Positions 54,132 through 64,000 of a DNA stretch of 64,000 nucleotides are shown here, piece by piece. The notes below the pieces were generated by a model. It was given only the letters and a program-made list of their open reading frames with translations. It did not search any database and was not told the origin of the DNA. A program made the translations under genes and the position numbers. Source of the DNA: Musa acuminata AAA Group (lineage: Eukaryota; Streptophyta; Magnoliopsida; Zingiberales; Musaceae); the NCBI RefSeq assembly GCF_036884655.1, contig NC_088355.1:22298501-22362500 (forward strand), in the 5' to 3' direction. Every line of letters begins with the position of its first letter. Within the stretch, counting starts at the first letter, position 1.

Positions 54132-54968
54132 TTGGTTGCCTTCCTCTTCTTTGGCCTCTTCCTCCATTCAAGTTCATTGTTTATTTTAGATTTTTGTTTA
54201 ATAAACTTATTAAGATTTAGTGTTCGAAGTTCAAGTTCATCATTGTCCTCATCACTTAGAGTCATCGCTCAAGTGGTATTCATTTGTCCGTAGTTCCAAA
54301 TCCTTCCTGTTCTTTGGAAGGTGATTTTGTTCATCATGTTCATCATGTGTATTGTGCACCATTTCATATGTCATTAATGAACCAATTAGTTCTTCAAGTG
54401 GAAAAATATTTAAATCTTTTGTTTCTTGTATTGCGATTATTTTAGGATCTCACCTTTTTGGAAGGGATCTTAAGATCTTGCTTAAGAGTTCAAAATTCGA
54501 AAAAGATTTACCAAGAACTCTTAGATTATTGATGACATCCGTGAAACGGGTGTACATGTCGCCTATAGTCTCGCTTGGTTGTATTCAAAAAAGTTCAAAA
54601 TCATGCAATAAAATGTTAACTTTCGAGTCTTTGACTCTACTTGTTTCCTCGTGCGTGATTTCAAGTGTTCGTCAAATATCAAAAGTCGTTTTGCATGTAG
54701 AAATCCGATTGAACTCATTTTTGTCCAAAGCGCAAAATAAGGCATTCATAGCCTTTGTGTTTAAAGAAAACATCTTATTCTCCAAATCATTCCAATGGTT
54801 CATTGAAAGAGAAGACATTTCAAATCCATTTTCGACTATGTGCCATAAATTCAAATCCAAAGAAAGTAAGAAAACTCTCATTCGAGTTTTCTAATAAGTG
54901 TAGTCCGTCACATTGAAAAAGGGAGGACGAATAAGAGAGTGACCATCTTGAAAGCCATAAAGAGCCAT
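54132..54968 (-). pseudogene. gag: SIRE-A gag remnant
   Basis: Starts MALYGFQDGHSLIRPPFF near its PBS and follows the SIRE capsid region with stops at TY-stop-K, DI-stop-R, LF-stop-I and KR-stop-D. It reaches LNLNKFIKQKSKINN and KRPKKRKATKE without a zinc knuckle, as in SIRE-B, and is then cut at the junction with SIRE-B's LTR. Confidence 0.82.
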
Positions 54969-55004
54969 TTCTATTTGAGTGTTAAACCAAAGTAGAAAAC
55001 CATT

Positions 55005-55016
55005 GCTCTGATACCA
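55005..55016 (-). promoter_or_regulatory. Primer binding site, SIRE-A
   Basis: GCTCTGATACCA on the + strand, intact. Confidence 0.93.
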
Positions 55017-55018
55017 AT

Positions 55019-55431
55019 TGTTAGGATCGGAGCGGCACTAAGAGGGGGGGGGGTGAATTAGTGTAGCGGTAAAGTACGATAAACTTTTGACGATTTAAAC
55101 ACTTTTGGAAACTTCGTACGATAAAAGCAACGTTTCATTTGAAACCGTTTCGATTGCGTTTTAACTTGAAGGGATAGATAAGAAGGAGATAAAGAAGTAG
55201 AGCATTAAAGTGGAGATGGTTTGCAGTAATATAAATGACAATAAGATAAACACAAACCGATTTATAGTGGTTCGGTCATGCGACCTACATCCACTTGCGA
55301 AGCCTTCTTCGATGAGACTCCCAACTTCCACTAGCAAATCACTTTGAAGGGGAAGAATAAATACCCCTCTTACAACCTTTTACAAGTGGTTCACACTCTT
55401 ACAAATTTTCAAAGTGAAAGAGGGAGGTGAA
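55019..55431 (-). repeat. SIRE-A 5' LTR, truncated
   Basis: The U5 part matches 33822-34240. It breaks after GAGGGAGGTGAA, where the 3' LTR reads CACTC and this copy enters gypsy LTR sequence. Confidence 0.88.
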
Positions 55432-55633
55432 TAGAGTTGTTTTGGGGCTGTTTTGCTCGGTTCGGTGAGCGGTCGCTTTGTAACGCTGCAGCTTGTTCGA
55501 ACTTACATTTTTACAAGCAAAATGACCCAAAACCAAGAGAAAATATGCTGTCAAGCAGCTGTACATGTAGGTGTAAGAGATAAACGATTCATTGAATAGA
55601 GTTGTTGCGAGTGCGCGACGACCGTTCGTAACA
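55432..55633 (-). repeat. Chromovirus 3' LTR, partial
   Basis: Starts TGTTACGAACGGTCG in sense directly after the polypurine tract and is cut where SIRE-A's LTR begins. AATAGAGTTGTT occurs at both 55430 and 55597, an internal repeat near the breakpoint. Confidence 0.75.
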
Positions 55634-55646
55634 TTCTCCCCCACTT
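55634..55646 (-). promoter_or_regulatory. Polypurine tract, chromovirus
   Basis: TTCTCCCCCACTT on the + strand, AAGTGGGGGAGAA in sense, between the pol stop codon and the LTR's TG. Confidence 0.85.
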
Positions 55647-56465
55647 AAACTGTCAACGCCCTCGTTGATGCTTGTTTGTAGTTGTTGATGATTGCTTCTT
55701 CATGTCGTAGGGCATCTTCAGGCTCCCAACTGGCTTCAGTTCGGGGAAGCTTTCGCCACTTCACTAAGTACTCTGTTTGCTCAGCTCCATTGGGTAGCTT
55801 TATCTTACGGTCTCCCAGAATGGTTTCAACTCACTTCTCGTAGGAGGCAGTGGTGGGAGGTAGCCGAGTTGGAACACTTCGGGAAGCATCTTGCGGATCC
55901 GAGTGGTAGGCTTTTAGGTTGCTGGCATGAAGAACGTTGTGAATTTTGAACCACTCCGGCAGCTGCAACTTATAGGAGACGTTGCCAACCTTGTTGACAA
56001 TTGGGAAGGGCCCTTCATACTTGCGCACCAATCCTTTGTGGATTTTGTTCCTGAAGAATTGGAGTGATGCTAATTGGAGCTTTACCAACACCAAATCGCC
56101 GACCTTAAACTCTTGCGGTCGCCTTCGCAAGTCTTCCCACTTCTTCATTCTTCTTGTTGCCTTCTCCAAGTAAGCCTGTGCAATATCTGCATTTCGGTGC
56201 CACTCCTTTGCGAAGTGGTAAGCTGACGGACTACTCTCAATATATCCAATCGCCATGGTGTGAGGAGTTGATGGTTATTGTCCTGTAATAATCTCGAAGG
56301 GGCTCTTGTTGGACGCAGAGCTCCGCTGCAAGTTGTAGGAGAATTAGGCAATGTCTAACAACTTCACCCAATCTCGTTGGTTGGCACTCACGTAGTGCTG
56401 AAGATATTGCTCCAAGAGCAAGTTTATTCTTTTAGTCTGGCCATCCGTTTGGGGGTGGAGGCTTG
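55645..56465 (-). pseudogene. Integrase C-terminus with chromodomain
   Basis: The frame reads [20 protein letters not shown] (end of the catalytic core), a stop in [13 protein letters not shown], and then FKVGDLVLVKLQ, RKYEGPFPIV, the GPF/Y module, and HNVLHASNLK. After SYEK and a stop comes the chromodomain: QTEYLVKWRKL...ASWEPED, with its aromatic residues. Family knowledge: the chromodomain directs integration to marked chromatin. The protein ends at a TAA next to the polypurine tract. It is separated from the rest of integrase by LINE-2 and has at least four stops. Confidence 0.87.
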
Positions 56466-56482
56466 TGGAGAAGTATAACTTT
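56466..56482. repeat. TSD of LINE-2, 3' side
   Basis: TGGAGAAGTATAACTTT, repeated at 62427-62443. The end merges with the poly(T). Confidence 0.9.
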
Positions 56483-56488
56483 TTTTTT

Positions 56489-56708
56489 GATAAGTAAATG
56501 TAAAGTGATTTTGTGTAAAGTTTCTACAAATAGCTTTGTCTATACAAGTTATAGACGAAGCTAGATAACTCGTAGAGTACTCATGCGGTAGTTATGACTA
56601 CACATGCTGTAGGCTATAACTCTTAACTATGGCCAACAAATAAAATTTAAAGTCCAGATATGCCAAAATTTCCTGTGGGTATAGCTTTTGACATCATGCC
56701 CAAGATCT
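56489..56708 (-). other. LINE-2 3' UTR with two stem-loops
   Basis: About 220 bp between the ORF2 stop and poly(A). Stem-loops lie at 56531-56563 (14-bp arms, one mismatch, 5-nt loop) and 56590-56621 (about 13-bp arms). Both are conserved in the LINE tail at 17193-17460. Confidence 0.8.
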
Positions 56709-59700
56709 TTAGCTAATAGCAAAATTGAATTTGATAAAAATATCTTTTTCTCTCTGTGTAAGGTGCTCCATTTTGAGATCGTTCTCCATACATGATCTTG
56801 AGTCTCTAATAATCTCTATCAAGAGCTGAGCATTATTTGTGTGTTGACACTCAAAGATTCTGCTACATCTTTCCTTCCACATCCACCAAATAGCGCATCT
56901 GAATATAACCTTTGTCAATTGTGTAAGAGGCCCTTTTCTTGAAAAACATTGCATGAGGTCAGCTAATTCTTGATGCAAGTTTGGTTGCAGTATTCTATTG
57001 AGTTTGAATCGGTAGAGAATTTCCTTCCATATCCATTTAGTATAGTCACAAGCAAAATAGAGATGGTCAACAGTTTCTTCTTGTTGCATACAAAGGGAGC
57101 ATCGGTTAACATGATGGATACCTCTTCTTTTCATATAGTCTATTATAGGTAGTTTATTCAGAAGGGCCTGCCATGTACATAAGGAATATCTCTGTGATCC
57201 CGGTCGATCCCATGTCCAATTGCTTGGGAGCCACTTGTTATTTCTTTGCCTAATTTGATTCCATGCGGATGTGGCACTAAATTTACCATTATCATGAAGC
57301 CAAATAAGTACATCTGAAGGGTTGTTCCTGATTGGAATAGCTATGATAGTCAGCCAAAGTGATAACATTTCAGGAGAAATAGGAGTAGGGAGACACCAAG
57401 TACCATTAGCAATAAACTCGGAAACCTTTCAATCTTTAGGAGCCCCAAGGTCTTTTCGTATTCTGTCACCATATTATTGAAATATACATTTCCCATTCAC
57501 CCAAGGATCATACCACATATTACTATTAGTTTCAGTAGAGATTGCATAAGAAATGTGTTTGATTAGCCAATTCCTTACCTTTAAAATTCCTTTCCAAGCT
57601 GTAGAGTGGTATGTTCTTGTTGAAATTTTCTAAATCGATTCCTTTGAAAGATACCTAGCAGAAACCCATTGTGACCATAAAGAACATTTGTTTTGCAAAA
57701 TGTCCCACAATTGCTTTACCAAACATGCTTTATTCCAATATCTAGTATTTCTCAGGTTCAGCCCCCCTTTATCTTTCGGTTTGCAGATACTGTCCCAATT
57801 TACCATATGTATTGTCTACTCTTTGTGTCATTCCAGAAGAAGTTTATTAATAACCGTTCAATATCTTAAAGAACTCCAATAGGCAGAAGAAATGCATTAG
57901 ACCAATATATAGCGTAAGGGTACAACACCGAACGGATGAGTTTAAGCCGTCCTACTTTTGAAAGAAGCCTAGTTTTCCAGGAGGAAATTCTATTCTTTAT
58001 TTTTTGCAGGATAGGCTGACAGTGGGTCTTGTGAATGCCAGTGGATATGAGTGGGAGACCAAGATATGTAATTGGCAGATTTCCCTCACTAACCCCTAGG
58101 GTATGTGCAATAACATTTTTATCCTCAATGCAAAAGTTCATGTAGACTTTACTTTTTGCATGATTTAACTGAAGGCCAGAAACTATACCAAAATCATTCA
58201 GAATAGTAGCCAGGTTTCTTACTGAAGTTAAATCATTCCGAAGAAAGATAAGAAGATCATCTGCAAAGATTATATCTGATATATGAATAGGGCCAACATG
58301 GGGTACCTTAATACTGCCATCAGAGACCGCATATTCCAACATATAGCTAATTCCTTCCATTGCAATAGTAAAGATATATGGAGAGAGTGGATCGCCTTGT
58401 CGGATGCTATTCTTGCTCCCAAGAAAACCAATAGGTGAGCCGTTGAAGAGTATTGAAAACTTTGGAGTTTCTAAGCAACATTGAATCCAATTAACCCATT
58501 GCTAAGGGAGCATCTTATATATAAAGTTCCTATTAACTGAGTCAAAGGCTTTTCGTAGATCAGCTTTAAAATAGATTTTTGTCCCTTTTGCTTTTGAGTG
58601 CAGATCCTTGACCAAGTCATTAGCAAGCAGAATATTATGATGTATACTTCTCCCTTTGATGAAAGCAGCCTGATTTGGACTAATTATCTTGTGTATTACC
58701 TTTTGTAATCTATCTGCTAAAAGTTTGGAGATGATCTTGTAAATAAAGTTGCATAAAGATATGGGTCGATAGTTCTCTAGTGAATCAAGCCATGCATTCT
58801 TGGGAATTATAGAAATAAAAGTGCAATTCATCTCTCTAAGAATATGACCTGAAGAGAAAAATTGTTGGCAAGCTTTAATTACATCATTACCAATAATAGA
58901 TCATATAGTTTGGTAAAATTCAGCAAGAAATCCGTTTGGACCAGGGCTTTTGTGCTTTGGTGACTTAAAGACAACTCTTACTATTTCATCATCTGTAATT
59001 GGGGCATTGAGGATAGAAATGACACTCGAATCAAGCTTTCTAGTTGGCTCCACATAAATATTATTAGGTTTCCCCGCTTGGTTGAGTAAGGAATAAAAAA
59101 ATTGTTCAGTGTATGCTTTAACCTCATCTAAATTCTTAATAAGATTGTTATCTTTGTCTCTGCATTTCCTGATGCGGTTAATGACTCTTTGAGTAGCAAT
59201 GGAAGAATAAAAAACCTTAGTATTGGAATCCCCTAAAGTAAGCCAATGCTGTCGAGACTTTTGTTTTGCAAAACTTTCCTCCCGCTTTAAGACTTGCATG
59301 AAGTTATTTCTAGCTTCTGTCTCTTTTTCGATAAGATTCTCATCATGAGGCTGAAGTTGCAGCTCATGTTGCATTGCTATTAGTTCCTTTCGGTAAAATT
59401 GAACTCGGGTGGTAATATTGCCAAAGGTATTTGTATTCCACTCCTTAAGTGCTGCTTTGCAGGCTTTGAGTTTTTGACATAAGATGTAAGGGGGGGATCC
59501 ATGCACATTAACATTCCAAGCTGATCTAATAACATCAAGGAACTGAGGATGAGTACTCCACATGTTGAAGAATCTAAACGGTTTCTTGCCTTTTGGTATT
59601 GCTTTATCTGCGTGTATGTACATTAAAGAATGATCAGAAAACAATGGAGCATCATACTCAAGAAGTGAATCAGGGTAAACTATTAACCATTCTTGATTAA

Positions 59701-60313
59701 TCAGACATCTATCGAGTCGAGCCATTATTTTTCTGTTAACAGCACCTTGATTACTCTAGGAGAGCCAATTACCCATAGATTTCATATCAGTCAATGTAGT
59801 AGTATCTATGTAATCATTAAAACTCTGAAGCTGACTTTCTGAAAGCTGTCTACCCCCCACTTTTTCATTTGTGTACCGAATAGTATTAAAGTCACCAAGA
59901 ACAATCCAAGGTACATTAAGACAGCTATCTGCAATGTTAGTTAGATCAGACCACAGTGTATTTCTTTCTTGCATACTGTTTGAAGCATATATACCAGTGA
60001 AATTGAATTGACAGCCATTCTTTTTGTCCTCTACCTTAAGATGGATGAATTGATCAGTAGCAGAAATAAACCAAGCATTAATAGAGTTAGGATGTCATAA
60101 GACCCATATTCTACCAAAAGTTTCATTTGAGTCATTGGTAAACAGTTTTGCGTCCGACCATATTAAATTCTTTTGAGCTTGAACGCGCGATTGTTTAATT
60201 TTTGTTTCCACTATAATAACAATATCATATGCAGTAGACTTAATTATTCTATTGAGCTCCCGACATTTCTCAGTCTTATTAAGTCCATGAACATTCCAGC
60301 ATGTTATCTTCAT
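56709..60313 (-). pseudogene. LINE-2 ORF2 (endonuclease-RT-zf-RVT)
   Basis: The start MKITCWNVHGLNK opens an EEP endonuclease with VETKI, VLGDFN (intact here) and SDH (near 59637). A stop at 60095 and others near 59756 and 59727 break it. RT has VFKSPKHKSPGPNGF, NYRPISLCNFIYKI, FKADLRKAFDSVNR, GDPLSPYLF and catalytic FADD (about 58260-58271), then YLGLPL. The C-terminus holds a zf-RVT domain (RCSLCMQQEETVDHLYFAC, about 57043-57099) and ends FIKFNFAIS. Its job in the family is nicking the target and copying RNA in place. Several frame changes disable this copy, but it is less damaged than LINE-1. Confidence 0.88.
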
Positions 60314-60391
60314 CAGTAATAAACAAATGAAAAAGATGGTAAGGTATTCATCCTATGACTTTGGATAGACTATACCATCTTTTTTCTTATC

Positions 60392-61828
60392 CTATGTTTT
60401 TGTATTTTCCTCTCGCACAATATCCTTACCTTTTATGGCTTTATTCCTATATTTATCCACTTCATCTAGAGCTTGCAGATGTTTAAACTTTAAAATACCT
60501 TGAATTATGTGGTCTTGATTGGCAAGGTTTGTTGAAGCATGATAAGATTGTTGCGGCATAATATCTTGGTTAGTACTTATTGGAGCAGCCTGGCTAGAGA
60601 GGTTCATTGGGGTATGAGATTGTTGAGACAGAATATCCTTGTTGGTAGTGTTTGTTGCGGCCTGAGTTTGTTGAGAAAGAATATCCTTGCTGGCGAGATT
60701 TGTTTGGGCCTGAGCTCGTTGAGCTATTGTGGACAGATCCGAAGATATTGGAAGAGATGAATTTCTTGACTTATGCTTCTCCTGTCCACTAGTACCATGG
60801 GAAACTTCTATTATAGAAGGCTCAGACATTATAGGAAGAGGTAAAGTTTTGGATTTGTCCTTCTGTCCGCGGTGTTGTCCTTGCAAGTCGGAATGCTCAA
60901 TAGTCTTCGCCACCATCGGTGCTACTGCCATAAGAGAAGACTCGCTTTGTTGTTGAGGCGCTTGACGTGGTCGATAGATCTTTGTGGTCGGTTTTGGAGT
61001 TTGCTGACAAGCTCTATTTGCACGACCAAAAGATAAGCAATGCTGATATCGTTGTGGCTTCCAGGAATATGAGACATGTACTTTCCGTGTGTTCCCGTCA
61101 AGATCATGATAGAAAACCTCATTAGGAAGATCTTCGTCGGAAGAAACCAGTACACATACTCGTGCAAATGCTAATCTCGTCTGAGCTGCTGTTGCTTTGT
61201 CGATGTAGAGTGGCTGTCCCAGAGTGCTGCATAACTTTGCAATAAAACATCGACTCCAAAGATGTAGAGGAAGACCTTGAAAGGATACCCATAATGGAAT
61301 AGACTGTAGGCTATCTAATTCCAAACGGACATCAGGAGACCAATGTCGTAGAATCATTGGATGGCCGCGAATAGTCCAAAATCCTTCGAGGACCCGTTGC
61401 AAATCTTCTTCAGAGTATAGCTTGCAAATAAAGAATCCGTTCTCTAGCATATGAAGATCAAATGACAATATTCCCCATCAAGTTTTGATAAATAAGGATA
61501 GTAGGAAATAAGATGTTTTGAGACCTACCACATAGCCAACAATCGCCATAGACCATGTCTCAATAAGCTCTGCTGAATCAGTAGTCTCGTATACAGCAAT
61601 CTTCTTATCAGCCTGAACTTCTGGAGTAAAGAATTCCAAGCTTAGATCCAGACTTCCAATCGGAGCCTTGAAGAGGCTAGTCCAAGGCCGAGGGTCACTG
61701 GAAATGAGAGCAGGCTGCTGCGATCTAGAGCGCGACCTACTCCGATGCTGCTTAGTCTAAGGAGTTTCTCTCTGGAGAGCATATGGTGGAGGAGCAAATT
61801 GAGGGGTAATGGTAGGGAGTCTTGCCAT
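60392..61828 (-). pseudogene. LINE-2 ORF1 (DUF4283 protein)
   Basis: Starts MARLPTITPQ as in LINE-1. Stops at about 61757 (ETP-stop-TKQHR) and 61484 (IKT-stop-WGI) break it; from 61468 a frame of 358 residues is open. The DUF4283-like domain is complete. The knuckle reads YQHCLSFGRANRAC, with first Cys and His both lost. The C-terminal third has degenerate 16-residue repeats (KDILSQQ, DIMPQQ) and a basic-acidic end. Confidence 0.82.
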
Positions 61829-61849
61829 CGTATCAACCCTCCCGCCACT

Positions 61850-62426
61850 GTCGCCAGCCCTAGGGGTCGTCGCTGCCATGTTTGATCCCTCTTCTGGTCG
61901 CCGCTACAGAATCGTCGCCATAGGGAAATGCCACCGCTGTAGTATTTCAGATCGCCGCTACAGTACCGTTGCCATAGGGAGATCTGGTCGCTGCTACAGT
62001 ATCGTTGCCCTTGGGGAGAACCCGACGCTGTAGGAGATCCGATCACCACTACAATAAGGGAGATCAGATCACTGCTATAGTACCGTCGCCCGTGGGAGAA
62101 AGCCAATGCTGCAGGAGTCAGATCGCCCTAGGGAGATCTCGTCGCCGCTATAGTGTCGTCGCCACTACAGTATCGTTGCCCTAGATCTGGTCGCTGCTAT
62201 AGTGTCGTCGCCGCCGCTATAGTATCGTCGCCCTTGGGAGATCTGATCGCTGCTATAGTGTCGTCGCCCGTCGCCCGTGGGAGAAAGCCGACGCTGCATG
62301 AGTCAGATCGCCCTAGGGAGATCTGGTTGCCGCTATAGTGTCGTCGTCGCTACAGTACCGTCGCCCTAGATCCGGTCGCTGCTACAGTGTCGTCGCCACT
62401 ACAGTACCATCGCCCTAGTGATGTGA
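61850..62426 (-). repeat. LINE-2 5' UTR degenerate tandem repeats
   Basis: Modules such as CTACAGTACCGTCGCCCT, AGATCTGGTCGCTGCTA and GTGGGAGAAAGCC recur up to about eight times. They are the complement of the modules before LINE-1. No ORF. Confidence 0.82.
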
Positions 62427-62443
62427 TGGAGAAGTATAACTTT
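62427..62443. repeat. TSD of LINE-2, 5' side
   Basis: TGGAGAAGTATAACTTT next to integrase codons; perfect match to 56466-56482. Confidence 0.9.
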
Positions 62444-63175
62444 GACCCTAATAATTTGAATAGCTCGGTCCAGAATCGTCCCAAGAACGGAGCGTCTCGA
62501 TCATTGATGATATTGTGCGGGACTCCCCAATACTTCACCACATCCTTCATCATCAACTTGGCCGCCTGTTCTACTAAACAGTGTAGGGGAGCAACAATGA
62601 AAGTTGCATACTTTAAAAACTGATCGACCACCATGAGTATCGATCCGAGTCTCCCTACAAGTGGCAAGCTTGATATGAAATCTAAGGAAATGCTCTCTCA
62701 CGGTATTTCTAGTACGGGCAACGGCTCCAAAAGTCCCACCGGCTTCCGTTGTTCCGCCTTGTCTTGTTGGCAAGTGAGGCACGTTCGAACATATTCCTCT
62801 ACATCAATCCCCATCTTCGGCTAGTAGAAGGCCCTCTCCACAAGAGCCAATATTCGGTGAATGCTTGGGTGTCTAGCCCAAAGGGAATCGTGACACTCTT
62901 TTAGGAGTTCACGCCTCAAATTGTCTACTCGAGGAATATAAATCCTATTCCCTTTTGTGTACACGAGTCCCTCCTGGACCCAAAATCGTCGAGCCTTGCC
63001 TTCTTTATTGAGCTGCATTAGGATGACTGCTTGGGGGTCACTATACAATCCATCCTTGATCCTGGAAAGGAAGTTGGAGTGTAATTGACTTGCTTGGCCT
63101 TTACCCTCTAGTTGTACGGCATTCACGCGTTCCACTTTCCGACTCAGCTAATCAGCCACGACATTCGCTTTCCCG
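62444..63175 (-). pseudogene. Chromovirus integrase, zinc finger and core
   Basis: From low-identity RNase H end (SRKVERVNAVQLEG) it reads GLVYTKGNRIYIP, the HHCC finger (CHDSLWARHPSIH, then CLTCQQDK) and the core with LDFISSLP (catalytic first Asp), IINDRDAPF (second Asp) and FWTELFKLLG. The Glu of DDE lay beyond, in the part separated by LINE-2. A TAG near 62823 and a stop in VLEIP-stop-ES break it. Confidence 0.85.
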
Positions 63176-64000
63176 GGCTTATACTCCATTGCCATATCAA
63201 ATTCAGCCAGGAAGTCCTGCCATCACACTTGCTTTGGGGAGAGCTTCTTCTGAGTTTAGAAATAGATCAGAGCGATGTTGCCCATCCTCAGCACAAATCG
63301 CGACCCAAGGAGGTAGTGTCGCCAAACTCGTAGATAGTGGATCACTAGTGTCATCTCCTTCTCATGCATCGGATACCGCCGCTCGGTCTCGTTGAGTTTG
63401 CGGCTCTCGTAGGCCACCGGATGACCCTCCTGCATGAGTACTCCCCCAATAGTGAAGTCTGAAGCATTTGTATGGACTTCAAAGGGCTCTCCATAGTCTA
63501 GCAATTTGAGCACCGATTCTTCCAGAATAGTAGCCTTCAGATCTTGGAATGCTATTTCACATTTGTCAGACCACTTCCAAGGCTGCTCCTTCTTCATCAA
63601 CTCCGTCAGTGGAGTTGCATGCTTCGAATATCCCGCTATGAAGCGTCGATAGTAGTTGACAAAACCAAGGAAGGATCTCAACTCTGGCACCTTCTTTGGA
63701 GTTCGCCATTCCGCAACTGCTTGCACCTTCGGCTTATCCATCCGAATGGAACCATCACCGATTTGATGCCCCAAGAATAAGATCTCTGTTTGGGCGAAGT
63801 AGCATTTCTCCCTTTTTATGAACAAAGTGTTCTCTCTGAGAACCTTAAAAATTGTCCGAAGGTGCTGAACATGCTCCTCGAGCGTTTGGCTGCATACGAC
63901 AATATCATCTAAGTAGACGACCACGAACTTGTCCAAATACTCCTTGAAGTTGGTTCTTGAGAGTGCAGAACGTGGCTAGAGCATTGGTTAAGCCGATAGG
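63176..64000 (-). pseudogene. Chromovirus reverse transcriptase-RNase H, partial
   Basis: At the window edge RT reads PIGLTNALATF, with a frame change near 63950, then the catalytic VVYLDDIVV (about 63895-63921), FLGHQIGDGSI and SFLGFVNYYRRFI. RNase H follows: FEVHTNASDFTIGGVL (Thr replaces the usual Cys/Thr before Asn; catalytic Asp of 'TDAS' is Asn here), then RRYPMHEKEMTLVIHYLRVWRHYL. Stops near 63255 and in SPKQV-stop-W and VAD-stop-LSRK end it. The N-terminal part is outside the window. Confidence 0.85.

Larger units (their letters stand above)
33822..55431 (-). mobile_element. SIRE-A, outermost of three nested SIREs
   Basis: The 3' LTR (33822-35421), spacer (35422-38160), gag remnant (54132-54968), PBS and a partial 5' LTR (55019-55431) are one subfamily: the two LTR parts share a GGAGCGGCACTAAG start and the same following blocks. 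SIRE-B lies between. It inserted in LINE-1 ORF2. The 5' LTR ends abruptly against a gypsy LTR. Confidence 0.82.
56483..62426 (-). mobile_element. LINE-2 (plant L1-type), near full length
   Basis: About 5.94 kb from the 5' repeats to a short poly(A) (T9 on + at 56480-56488), flanked by a 17-bp TSD. It contains ORF1 and ORF2 in the same order as LINE-1 and has the 3' end that LINE-1 lacks. Both ORFs have stops. It inserted into integrase of the chromovirus. Confidence 0.92.
55432..64000 (-). mobile_element. Galadriel-like (monkey-type) chromovirus, split by LINE-2
   Basis: On the minus strand: RT and RNase H at the window's right edge, integrase zinc finger and core, then LINE-2, integrase C-terminus, chromodomain, polypurine tract and part of the 3' LTR. 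The chromodomain shows it is a chromovirus. Placement in the Galadriel clade, which includes banana 'monkey', is from memory of similar sequences and is tentative. Multiple stops inactivate it. Confidence 0.8.

Noticed and set aside
55692..55949. Plus-strand ORFs across the chromovirus (55692-55949, 55982-56173, 63090-63395)
   Set aside because: Antisense shadows of the integrase, chromodomain and RNase H coding sequence.

Overview
This is a window of plant nuclear heterochromatin built entirely from nested and broken retrotransposons. I see no host gene, rRNA or tRNA. Evidence for a plant: Ty1/copia SIRE- and Angela-like elements, Ty3/gypsy chromoviruses (Tekay/Del-like, CRM-like and Galadriel-like), plant L1-type LINEs with a DUF4283-type ORF1 and a zf-RVT C-terminus, and initiator-tRNA-Met primer binding sites (TGGTATCAGAGC) beside every readable 5' LTR. 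A monocot, possibly banana/Ensete family (Musaceae), is my guess from the mixture and from the resemblance of the right-hand gypsy element to the banana 'monkey' group; no host gene confirms it. A CRM-like element hints at a (peri)centromeric position.

Layout, left to right. 1-2141: end of a Tekay/Del-like LTR, its PBS and a decayed gag-protease-RT start. 2142-13734: an Angela-like copia remnant whose 5' LTR is split by a SIRE-like element (called SIRE-I, 3002-11786, + strand, 5-bp target duplication). SIRE-I has an intact gag and an intact second, env-like ORF but no pol. 13735-13890: scrap of another SIRE. 13891-17192: CRM-like chromovirus, cut off inside pol. 17193-17460: 3' tail of a LINE. 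17461-19985: 5' half of SIRE-F (-). 19986-26141: 3' end of SIRE-E (+), its LTR holding a 4.3-kb Tekay-like solo LTR (20651-24995, TSD ATGGT). 26142-28815: 3' LTR and spacer of SIRE-D (-). 28816-33821: LINE-1 (+), missing its 3' end. 33822-55431: three SIREs in Russian-doll order, all on the - strand: A (33822-55431) contains B (38161-54131), which contains C (40692-49459, TSD CATAC). 55432-64000: Galadriel-like chromovirus (-) whose integrase is split by a nearly full-length LINE-2 (56483-62426, 17-bp TSD).

How the parts work together: insertion order gives relative ages (LINE-1 before A before B before C; gypsy before LINE-2; Angela before SIRE-I). None of the SIREs here retains pol, yet SIRE-I and C look young (LTR pairs differ by little more than repeat-unit number), which suggests mobilisation in trans by relatives elsewhere. 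The most striking signal is in the SIRE LTRs: an inverted repeat GGCGGT-N3-ACCGCC, present in arrays, whose promoter-proximal copy ends exactly 60 bp before a TATAAATA box in all nine LTR copies that retain both, across clearly different subfamilies.
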